Assembly (NCBI GenBank): GCA_028276205.1
Contig: JAPYWU010000096.1
Span: 1-5,571, forward strand
Direction: 5' to 3'
DNA length: 5,571 bases
Source of the DNA: Dictyoglomaceae bacterium
Lineage (GTDB): Bacteria; Dictyoglomota; Dictyoglomia; Dictyoglomales; Dictyoglomaceae
How positions within the stretch are numbered: the stretch's first letter is position 1; each line of letters starts with the position of its first letter. The notes below the pieces were generated by a model. It saw only the letters and a program-made list of their open reading frames with translations, did no database searches and was not told the origin of the DNA. Both the position numbers and the translations under genes were made by a program. Positions 1 to 5,571 of this stretch are shown here, in pieces.

Positions 1-163
1 CTATAATATTTACATCCCATTGTGCATAAAAAGAAAGGGCAGTCAAAAGATGTTTAAAATAAGGAACAGGATACTCTCCAACAAAATTTCCTGTTCCATC
101 TAAATTAATATCTATTTTTATATATGTTTCTTTGGTCTCTCTTTCTACGCTTGCCTTTCTCAT
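1..163 (-). CDS. hisB: Imidazoleglycerol-phosphate dehydratase, N-terminal part (cut by window edge)
   Basis: Only the first 54 codons lie in the window. The enzyme dehydrates imidazole glycerol phosphate to imidazole acetol phosphate, the substrate of HisC, in the cytoplasm. Family features seen: an opening of the RxAxVERxTKET type (residues 1-13), LDGTG at 21-25, and PYFKHLL at 34-40, which aligns with the family's FFDHML segment and keeps the histidine (H38) expected to bind metal. Two positions differ from the usual pattern: the Asp before that His is Lys37, and the His eight residues later (in the usual RHG) is Tyr46. The ATG overlaps the hisC TGA in an ATGA arrangement, and GAGGTG lies 5 nt upstream (169-174), which fixes this start. 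A single-domain HisB is expected from the position in the operon, but the rest of the gene is not visible. The assignment rests on the N-terminus plus gene order. Confidence 0.88.
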   Translation of the reverse strand, partial: MRKASVERETKETYIKIDINLDGTGNFVGEYPVPYFKHLLTALSFYAQWDVNII

Positions 164-1212
164 GAAAGCACCTCGCTTAATATTTTTAAGAAAAGATCAT
201 TCTCTTTTTTATCCCCTATTGATACTCTTAAACAATTCTCTAAATGTGGTTCTTTACTGAAATCCCTTAAAGAGATACCATTTTCTTCACATTTTTTTAA
301 TATTTCATCCTTCTTATCAGATCTAAAGAGTATAAAATTAGTAACAGAAGGATATACAATAATTTTATCCATAGTTTTCATTTTATTATAAACTCTTTCT
401 TTTTCCCTTTTAATAATATCAATCTTTTCTTTTAAATGGTCCCAATAAGAAAGAAGAATCTCGCCAGCTATCTGGGAAAAAATATTTAAATTATATGGCA
501 ATCTAAAATTGTCTAAATATTCTACCACCTTTGAATTGGTTATAAGATATCCTAATCTTACTCCTGCAGAAGAAAAGGCTTTAGAAAAAGTTCTTAAAAT
601 CAAAAGATTTGGTAATTGATTAATATAGGGAAGAAAAGTTAAACCAGAAAACTCAAAATAAGCCTCATCTATCAATATAAAACCAGAGAAATCAGATATC
701 TTTTCTAAATCCCTTTCTTTTATAAGAAAATTTCCTGTAGGATTATTGGGATTTGTTAAAATTAAAAGTTTTGGATTATTTTTAAAAGTTTCTTTTAATT
801 TTTCAAAGTCTAATGAAAAATTTTTTTCATTAAGATATATTTTTATAATTCTAACCTTTTTTTGCTGAAGCAATTTTTCATATAAAGGAAAGGTAGGAAT
901 AGGAAGAACAACTTCATCCCCCTCCCTCAATAGCCCATTAAAAATGATCTGTATAACCTCTCCTGAGCCTGTACCTAAAAGTAAATTTTCAGGATTTATC
1001 CCTAAAAAATTTGAAAGCTTATTTTTAAGTTTTTTTGCACTACCATCTGGATATCTATTCCATGGCGTCTCAGCTAATTTCTTTAAAACTTCCTCCTTAA
1101 TATATAATGGTATATCATAGGGATTTTCATTTCTTGAGAGTTTTATAGGAAGATCAGGAATATCCACCTTATAACCCTTATAATCGCTTTTGATAATATC
1201 TTTCCAGTCCAA
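160..1212 (-). CDS. hisC: Histidinol-phosphate aminotransferase
   Basis: This PLP enzyme transfers the amino group of glutamate to imidazole acetol phosphate, giving L-histidinol phosphate. At 350 residues it has the usual length for a fold-type I HisC. Visible motifs: SRNENPYD (26-33, substrate end), GTGSGEVI (80-87, PLP phosphate region), NPNNPTG (154-160), DEAYFEF (182-188, with Asp182 facing the pyridine nitrogen and Tyr185), SKAFSSAGVRLGY (210-222, with Lys211 the Schiff-base lysine and Arg219 for phosphate) and LRVSIG (328-333, with Arg329 for the substrate carboxylate). All catalytic positions are present. The start is TTG, chosen because AAAGGAGA lies 9 nt upstream inside the end of hisD and the protein begins at the expected place. 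Four bases separate it from the hisD stop, and its own stop overlaps the hisB ATG. HisC-like proteins can also act on aromatic amino acids, but the operon context makes the histidine role clear. Confidence 0.97.
   Translation of the reverse strand: MDWKDIIKSDYKGYKVDIPDLPIKLSRNENPYDIPLYIKEEVLKKLAETPWNRYPDGSAKKLKNKLSNFLGINPENLLLGTGSGEVIQIIFNGLLREGDEVVLPIPTFPLYEKLLQQKKVRIIKIYLNEKNFSLDFEKLKETFKNNPKLLILTNPNNPTGNFLIKERDLEKISDFSGFILIDEAYFEFSGLTFLPYINQLPNLLILRTFSKAFSSAGVRLGYLITNSKVVEYLDNFRLPYNLNIFSQIAGEILLSYWDHLKEKIDIIKREKERVYNKMKTMDKIIVYPSVTNFILFRSDKKDEILKKCEENGISLRDFSKEPHLENCLRVSIGDKKENDLFLKILSEVLS
169..174 (-). promoter_or_regulatory. Ribosome binding site of hisB inside the end of hisC
   Basis: GAGGTG on the minus strand lies five bases before the hisB ATG and encodes the Glu-Val near the end of HisC. 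Together with the ATGA stop/start overlap at 160-163 it indicates translational coupling of hisC and hisB. Confidence 0.8.
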
Positions 1213-1216
1213 TTAT

Positions 1217-2473
1217 TTAATCTCCTTTCTTATAATAGTTTTTTAGGCTCTTTTCATGCATATCAAAACCCTCTTCTCTTGCTATTATACTTCCAAAATA
1301 TGATAATCTTTCTTTATCTTCATCAGTCAATTTTACAAAACTTATTCTTTTCAAAAACATGTTAACATTTAAACCTGAAGAAAATCTTGCAGACCCACCA
1401 GTAGGAAGAATATGATTTGGACCTGCTATAAAATCCCCAAAAATAGAAGACTGATTTATAAAAATAGCACCTGCACTCTTTATGTAAGGTAAAAACCTTT
1501 CCCCATTAGGATCTATAATCTCTAAATGTTCTGGAGCTATAGTATTTATTATTTCTATGGCTTTTTCTTCCCTTTCTTCCACTATAATAAAAGCATTTTT
1601 AATAGATTTTTCTAAGATATCCCTTCTTAATGATTTTTTTACTTCATCCTCTATTTTCTCAATCACAAGATTAAGTCTTTTTTCTTCTAATATCAGCCAA
1701 CCACGATCAAAAGGTGAATGTTCTAACTGGGCTAAAAAATCACATACTACTTTATCTATATCTATATCTTCTGATTTCAACCATACACACACTTCACTAG
1801 GACCAAATATACCATCTATATTAACATCTCCAAAAACCTTCTTCTTAGCAATAGCCACATATAAATTTCCAGGTCCAATAATCATATCTACTTTAGGAAC
1901 AGAGTAAGTACCATAGGAAAAAGCAGCTATAGCATGAGCCCCACCTAATAGATATAGCTCTTTTATTCCAAGTTTATTAAGGGTATAAAGAAGATTTTTA
2001 TCATCTCTTTTACTTGGAGGAGTAGTTATATATATCTCTTTTACTCCAGCTATTTTAGCAGGAATAGTACCCATAACAACAGTAGATGGATAGGATGCTT
2101 TACCTCCAGGAACATATAATAAAACCCTCTCCATTGGTACTAACATTTGTCCTAATAGACTTCCATTTTCAGTATAAAACCATGAATTTTTATATTCATG
2201 GCTATAGAAATTCTGAACCCTTTTTATCATTAAATTAATGGCTGATGCAAAATCAGATGAAACCTCTACTTTATCAGGTACAGAAATTTTTAATCCATTT
2301 TTTCTTATATCAAAATTATCGAATTTTAAAGAAAGCTCGTATAAAGCTTCATCACCCTTTTCTTTTACTAATCTTATTATCTCTTCTACCTCTTTTTCAA
2401 TCTTATCAATCTCCTTTTCTTTGCCCTCTTTTAAAATTAAAGGATTGAATTCATCACCTTTAATTATTTTCAT
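1217..2473 (-). CDS. hisD: Histidinol dehydrogenase
   Basis: This zinc enzyme performs the last two steps of the pathway, oxidising L-histidinol to L-histidine with two NAD+. The 418 residues match the family's usual length of about 430. Residues corresponding to the well-studied E. coli enzyme are all present: zinc ligands Gln249 and His252 in the AQLEH segment, Asp347 in FGDF, and His406 near the C-terminus, with the same 59-residue spacing between the last two as in E. coli. The catalytic pair is Glu315-His316 in APEHLE, and His354 lies in GPNHILPTGG (351-360). VPGGKASYPS (121-130) and IGPGNLYVAIAKK (199-211) are further family signatures. The ATG overlaps the end of hisG by 14 bases, with GAGGTGG at 2483-2489 as ribosome binding site. 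Nothing is missing or broken, and this appears to be a fully active enzyme. Confidence 0.98.
   Translation of the reverse strand: MKIIKGDEFNPLILKEGKEKEIDKIEKEVEEIIRLVKEKGDEALYELSLKFDNFDIRKNGLKISVPDKVEVSSDFASAINLMIKRVQNFYSHEYKNSWFYTENGSLLGQMLVPMERVLLYVPGGKASYPSTVVMGTIPAKIAGVKEIYITTPPSKRDDKNLLYTLNKLGIKELYLLGGAHAIAAFSYGTYSVPKVDMIIGPGNLYVAIAKKKVFGDVNIDGIFGPSEVCVWLKSEDIDIDKVVCDFLAQLEHSPFDRGWLILEEKRLNLVIEKIEDEVKKSLRRDILEKSIKNAFIIVEEREEKAIEIINTIAPEHLEIIDPNGERFLPYIKSAGAIFINQSSIFGDFIAGPNHILPTGGSARFSSGLNVNMFLKRISFVKLTDEDKERLSYFGSIIAREEGFDMHEKSLKNYYKKGD
1221..1228 (-). promoter_or_regulatory. Ribosome binding site deciding the hisC TTG start
   Basis: The minus strand reads AAAGGAGA inside the last codons of hisD, with nine bases between its GGAG core and the TTG at 1210-1212. 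No ATG lies near. This well-placed site is the main reason for accepting TTG as the start of hisC, and it means that ribosomes finishing hisD pass directly over it. Confidence 0.8.
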
Positions 2474-3068
2474 AAGTTTTTTCCACCTCTTTCAGAATAT
2501 CTAATATCTCTTTCCGTTTCCATACATAACTGGATATATTAGCTATTAAACATGCAGAAGATTCAAAAAGAATCTCTTTAACAACAAGCCCGTTTTCTTT
2601 CAATGTTCTGCCTGTTTCTACTAAATCCACAATATAATCTGATATATTTAAAATAGGACCTAATTCGACAGATCCATTAAGTTTTATAATTTTTATTTTA
2701 TTCCAACGATTAGTAAGATATTTACTTGTAATATTTACATATTTAGATGCAATTTTTACTTCTTCCAAATTCTTATCATCAGGAAAGCCTGCAAGTACCA
2801 TTTTACAATATCCAAAAGGAAGTTTTATCAATGATACAACTTTTCTTTCTTGTTCTATTATTATATCTCTTCCTACAATTCCTAAATCGGCAACCCTCTC
2901 TTCCACATAAAGTGGAAGGTCCCAGGGTTTAGCTAAAAAAATCTCAAATCTTTCCCCTTTAAACCTCAATTTCCTGTTAGAATAATCATTCTCTAATGAT
3001 GGATCTAAGATTTTTAGAAAATTTAATGCTTGTTCTAACATTCTTCCTGTGGGAAGAGCTATTCTAAT
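2460..3068 (-). CDS. hisG: ATP phosphoribosyltransferase catalytic subunit, short form (probable ATT start)
   Basis: HisG joins ATP and PRPP to make phosphoribosyl-ATP, the committed and feedback-controlled step. This is the short form, which lacks the C-terminal regulatory domain and works in complex with HisZ, encoded just upstream. Numbered from the ATT (202 residues), it shows the N-terminal strand RIALPTGRM (2-10), AKPWDLPLYVE (46-56), ADLGIVGRD (60-68), and the PRPP-binding loop DLVETGRTLKENGL (148-161), followed by SSACLIAN (170-177). The first ATG in frame is at 3041, but nine residues matching the family N-terminus (RIALPxGR) are encoded in frame before it, and no ATG, GTG or TTG lies between them and the upstream in-frame TGA at 3095. 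I therefore place the start at the ATT at 3066-3068, which shares one base with the hisZ stop. If the ATG at 3041 were used, the protein would be 193 residues and lose its first strand. The gene identity is certain; the start is inferred. Confidence 0.93.
   Translation of the reverse strand: MRIALPTGRMLEQALNFLKILDPSLENDYSNRKLRFKGERFEIFLAKPWDLPLYVEERVADLGIVGRDIIIEQERKVVSLIKLPFGYCKMVLAGFPDDKNLEEVKIASKYVNITSKYLTNRWNKIKIIKLNGSVELGPILNISDYIVDLVETGRTLKENGLVVKEILFESSACLIANISSYVWKRKEILDILKEVEKTYENN
2483..2489 (-). promoter_or_regulatory. Ribosome binding site of hisD inside the end of hisG
   Basis: GAGGTGG on the minus strand stands nine bases before the hisD ATG and is read as Glu-Val in the last part of HisG. 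The two genes overlap by 14 bases in different frames, so this site is exposed only within translated hisG sequence. Confidence 0.75.
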
Positions 3069-4093
3069 TAAAGATTCTCTATTAATATGACTTCACCATC
3101 CTTTTCAAGTTCTTTTAAATCTAAACCCTCCATTTCCTTCGGTATAAAAATAGCGATGTTACCCCTCTTTCTTTCTTCTTCTATCAACTTTTGAATTTTG
3201 TAAAAATCTTTTTCGGAACAAATATAGTACTTTTTATTAATTTTTTGATTATTATTATTTATATTTTTTAATAAATCTTCTTCCACAAAAGCGAAACCTG
3301 TTCCAAAAATCTTTTCTCCATTTTTATTTGTAGCCACATAACTTCCTCCTCCCCCTAAGGCTTGTTTTATATCTTCTAAATAAACTTCAAATATTAGTCC
3401 GTCATAATATTCAAATGGTCTAATAAAAACTGGATTTATTAAAATTGATTCTGGTGAATAACCCAAATTTACTAATTCTCTTTTAAAAGACTTTATTGAC
3501 TTAACTTCCTCATTTAAATCGTCATCATAAAAGGAATAATTATCTTCAAAAAATAGAAGTTTTCTTATATCATCTAAAACATTCACTGATATAGGAAGTT
3601 TCTCTACATATTCCATTAGAGAGACATAATCTTTTATTAACAATAGACTTTTTAAATTCTTTAACTCCTCTTCTTTAATATATTTTCTTAAAAAATTCCA
3701 AATGTTTGTATTATTTATCTCAATAATATAATTTTCAATACCTATTTTTGCAAAGATATTTCTTATGGTTAACAGTATTTCTAAATCTCTCCAAAGAGAA
3801 GGTAAATATATAAGTTCCCAACCAATTTGAAATTTTTCTTCTATACTATATCCATTAAGCCTAAAGATTGGACCCATATAAAAGAGTCTAATAGGGAAGT
3901 TTTCCTTTTTTATGTTTCTTAATATTTCAGAAGTCATTTCTGGACGAAGTGATAACAACTTACCATTTTTCTCAAAAAATAAGAGATTTTCATTTCCCCA
4001 TAAATTTTCTGATACTATGGGGATTCTAATCTCTAAATAACCCCAAAGTTCCAATTCTTTTCTAATTGTATTTTCTATATATATACTCTTCAT
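3068..4093 (-). CDS. hisZ: ATP phosphoribosyltransferase regulatory subunit
   Basis: HisZ is a histidyl-tRNA-synthetase paralogue that has lost aminoacylation and acts as the activating, histidine-sensing partner of short HisG. Class II synthetase landmarks remain: WGYLEIRIPIV (17-27), LRPEMTSEILR (49-59, the motif equivalent to LRPEGT), FYMGPIFRLNG (71-81), FQIGWELIY (88-96), RPFEYYDGLIFEVY (225-238) and a glycine-rich GGGGSYVATN (247-256). The residues that make HisRS a ligase are changed: the FRyErPQxGR segment reads FRLNGYSIEEK, and the GGRYD motif has lost its Arg. This and the operon position argue for HisZ over HisS. At 341 residues it is on the short side. It starts close to the first helix without the usual leading P-G-x-x-D segment, and ends in a small charged region (about 287-341) after an Asn-rich linker. 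The ATG is the first possible start, as TAA directly precedes it in frame. A weak AAAGAGA lies 7 nt upstream. Confidence 0.93.
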   Translation of the reverse strand: MKSIYIENTIRKELELWGYLEIRIPIVSENLWGNENLLFFEKNGKLLSLRPEMTSEILRNIKKENFPIRLFYMGPIFRLNGYSIEEKFQIGWELIYLPSLWRDLEILLTIRNIFAKIGIENYIIEINNTNIWNFLRKYIKEEELKNLKSLLLIKDYVSLMEYVEKLPISVNVLDDIRKLLFFEDNYSFYDDDLNEEVKSIKSFKRELVNLGYSPESILINPVFIRPFEYYDGLIFEVYLEDIKQALGGGGSYVATNKNGEKIFGTGFAFVEEDLLKNINNNNQKINKKYYICSEKDFYKIQKLIEEERKRGNIAIFIPKEMEGLDLKELEKDGEVILIENL

Positions 4094-4155
4094 TTATTTA
4101 TCTCTTTAAAGTATTAAAGTAAAAAAATTATATTAAATGATATGTTTTTTGTCAA
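4094..4155 (-). promoter_or_regulatory. his operon promoter and short leader
   Basis: On the minus strand a perfect TTGACA (4150-4155) and a perfect TATAAT (4127-4132) are separated by exactly 17 bp, the ideal housekeeping-sigma promoter. The expected first transcribed base is the A at about 4120, seven bases past the -10 box and after a run of six T. The leader would then be about 27 nt, ending at the hisZ ATG. It contains a weak Shine-Dalgarno-like AAAGAGA (4101-4107) and no leader peptide, T-box or terminator-like hairpin. The -35 box overlaps that of the divergent promoter. Confidence 0.88.
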
Positions 4156-4184
4156 GGGATAGGTCATAAGATATAATATCAAAT
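4149..4184 (+). promoter_or_regulatory. Promoter of the exported glycosidase-like gene
   Basis: On the plus strand TTGTCA (4149-4154, five of six matches to TTGACA) and a perfect TATAAT (4172-4177) are 17 bp apart. Transcription is expected to begin six to eight bases after the -10 box, at 4183-4185, where the gene's ATG also begins (4185). No ribosome binding site stands between the -10 box and the ATG. Five of the six -35 bases are also used by the his promoter on the other strand. Confidence 0.82.
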
Positions 4185-5571
4185 ATGAATAAGATAGTTA
4201 AATTTATACAACTTTTACTTTTTATCCTACTTTTAGTATCCTATTTATTAGGAGCAGAAAGCTTTTATATAGCACCCTCTATAGAATATAAAAAGGTAAT
4301 ATCAGAGAGTTTAGTATATCACATCACTTCAATAAAACAATTTGATCCTTTATTAGATATAGAAACAGTAGTAACAAACACAAAACTTTCGGATGTATTA
4401 AAAGAAAAGAACTATGATATTATTATAAACGCCAATTTTTTTGATCCTAATAGTAAAGAGCCTGTTGGACTTGTAGTTAAAAATTATGAACTAATACATT
4501 TACCTATAAAAAGGGGAGTCTTTGGAATTACTTCAGATAATAAAGCCATTATAGATATTTTTAATATCAATATAAAGTTAAAAATTGATAATACAATAAT
4601 TCCAATTAATAACTTAAATTCCCCACGTGGAGCAGACCAAATTACAATTTTTACTAATTTTTTTGGAAAAGAGACCAAAATAATGGATAATGCAGTAGCT
4701 GGTGTTGATATAGAAGTAAGCTTGGATGGTAAAATTCCTTCCTTGGGTATAATCTCAGGAAAAATTACTAATATATACTATGGCGTTAAAAAATCTATTA
4801 TTAAAGATAATTCTTGCATTATATCCTTAGGAGGTACCGCTTTAAAATATCTTCCTTACTTTAGATTAGATAAAAAAATTGACATAATAGTTGAAAGTAA
4901 TCCTCCTATAACTTTAAAAGAAGCAGTATGTGGAGGACCTATTCTTTTAAAAAATGGAGAAATCGTATTTGATAAAACAGGAGAGATTCCTTTTTCCTCA
5001 GATATCATTAATTCAAGGCATCCTCGTACTGTCATAGGAATAACAGATGATAAAATTTTCTTTATAGTGATAGAAGGGAGAAATAATAATTCCTTAGGTC
5101 TTAATATTCCAGAAACATGTGAGCTTATAAAAAATATGGGTATTAGAGATGCTATTAATCTTGATGGAGGAGGCTCAAGTCAAAAAATAATTTGGGGTAA
5201 TTTAATCAATCAAGTATCTGAAAGAAGTGTTCCTGTAGGAATAGGAGTTAAAAACAACTATCCCTATAAAAATCCTATATACTTAAGCTTTAAGGAGAAG
5301 GACGATATCTATATAAGAAAAGGAGAAAAATTAAAATTAGATCTATTACTTCAAGATGAAAACTATCATCCTTATCCTATTACATATACGATGTTAACAT
5401 GGACCATAACTAATAATAATATAAACTTTAATTCTTCAAAATTAGAAATAGAAGGAAGGGAATTAGGAGAATCAAGTTTAACAATTTATTTATCCAATTT
5501 AGAGGCCACTAAGAAAATATATGTTTGGGACTATGTATCCTTAAAGATAGAAATAGATAAAGATAAATTAT
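4185..5571 (+). CDS. Exported phosphodiester glycosidase (NAGPA/DUF2233) family protein, 3' end cut by window
   Basis: The reading frame is open for 462 codons and runs off the window, so the full length is unknown. Residues 1-24 look like a signal peptide: lysines at 3 and 6, a hydrophobic core (about 8-22) and Gly-Ala-Glu near the likely cleavage point, so the protein is probably exported. Residues about 30-357 match the pattern of the NAGPA family, named after the mammalian enzyme that uncovers mannose-6-phosphate by removing N-acetylglucosamine. Seen are NANFFD (82-87), CGGPILLKNGEIV (249-261), RHPRTVIGI (278-286) and the signature NLDGGGSS (325-332). Bacterial members are mostly linked to cell-surface glycans or exopolysaccharide, but the substrate here cannot be read from sequence. 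From about 365 a beta-rich stretch with alternating hydrophobic residues (LKLDLLLQDENYHPYPI, then LTWTI, later SLTIYL) resembles a bacterial Ig-like domain; this is tentative. The ATG at 4185 is required for the signal peptide. It lacks a ribosome binding site and coincides with the predicted transcription start. Confidence 0.88.
   Translation, partial: MNKIVKFIQLLLFILLLVSYLLGAESFYIAPSIEYKKVISESLVYHITSIKQFDPLLDIETVVTNTKLSDVLKEKNYDIIINANFFDPNSKEPVGLVVKNYELIHLPIKRGVFGITSDNKAIIDIFNINIKLKIDNTIIPINNLNSPRGADQITIFTNFFGKETKIMDNAVAGVDIEVSLDGKIPSLGIISGKITNIYYGVKKSIIKDNSCIISLGGTALKYLPYFRLDKKIDIIVESNPPITLKEAVCGGPILLKNGEIVFDKTGEIPFSSDIINSRHPRTVIGITDDKIFFIVIEGRNNNSLGLNIPETCELIKNMGIRDAINLDGGGSSQKIIWGNLINQVSERSVPVGIGVKNNYPYKNPIYLSFKEKDDIYIRKGEKLKLDLLLQDENYHPYPITYTMLTWTITNNNINFNSSKLEIEGRELGESSLTIYLSNLEATKKIYVWDYVSLKIEIDKDKL

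Noticed and set aside
1557..1907. 116-codon plus-strand open frame inside hisD
   Set aside because: It is antisense to a fully conserved hisD, Ser/Thr/Ile-rich with no recognisable motif, and explained by the codon bias of the gene opposite.
2180..2201. Perfect 8-bp inverted repeat (CCATGAAT / ATTCATGG) with a 6-nt loop inside hisD
   Set aside because: About one such hairpin is expected by chance in an AT-rich window of this size, and it encodes ordinary HisD residues (about 91-98) with no T-run following.
2238..2504. Two plus-strand open frames antisense to the start of hisD (2238-2504 and 2245-2448)
   Set aside because: Low-complexity Ser/Phe/Leu-rich translations opposite conserved hisD and hisG coding sequence; shadows.
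2747..2932. 61-codon plus-strand open frame inside hisG
   Set aside because: Antisense to conserved HisG motifs, with no motif of its own.
3068..4093. Histidyl-tRNA synthetase (hisS) as the identity of the hisZ gene
   Set aside because: The HisRS catalytic FRxExPQxGR and GGRYD residues are not kept, the protein is short, and it lies directly before short-form hisG.
4166..4196. Direct repeat ATAAGATA at 4166-4173 and 4189-4196
   Set aside because: Eight AT-rich bases, one copy overlapping the -10 box and one inside the coding start; too weak to claim as an operator.
4484..4678. 64-codon minus-strand open frame opposite the exported-protein gene
   Set aside because: Hydrophobic translation arises from the AT-rich gene on the other strand; no upstream signals suggest expression.

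Overview
The window is AT-rich (G+C roughly 30% by eye). Its genes favour ATA, AGA and AAA/GAA codons and are packed tightly. This look, together with a hisZ-type histidine operon, suggests a low-GC, probably thermophilic bacterium. Dictyoglomus is my best guess, but that is an inference from style and not a database match.

From about 4120 down to base 1, the minus strand carries the promoter-proximal part of a histidine biosynthesis operon in the order hisZ, hisG, hisD, hisC, hisB; hisB is cut by the window edge. HisZ and the short-form HisG together make the first, feedback-regulated enzyme (ATP phosphoribosyltransferase). HisB, HisC and HisD catalyse the dehydratase, aminotransferase and final dehydrogenase steps. 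Every junction overlaps or is separated by only 4 bases, so translation is probably coupled along the message. The best-supported hisG start is a rare ATT codon that shares one base with the hisZ stop codon.

From 4185 to the right edge, the plus strand carries one divergent gene, open for 462 codons and cut by the window end. It encodes an exported protein with a signal peptide, a phosphodiester-glycosidase (NAGPA-like, formerly DUF2233) domain and the beginning of a beta-rich, possibly Ig-like, region. It has no visible link to histidine synthesis.

The 91-bp gap between hisZ and this gene is the most striking piece of DNA. It holds two near-consensus housekeeping promoters back to back, each with a 17-bp spacer. 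They share almost all of one -35 box and are arranged symmetrically about base 4152. The minus-strand promoter gives hisZ a leader of about 27 nt, too short for an attenuator. The plus-strand promoter would start transcription at, or within two bases of, the ATG of the exported-protein gene, so that message looks leaderless. There is no RNA gene, mobile element, CRISPR array or terminator that I can support, and no gene-free stretch over 300 bases.
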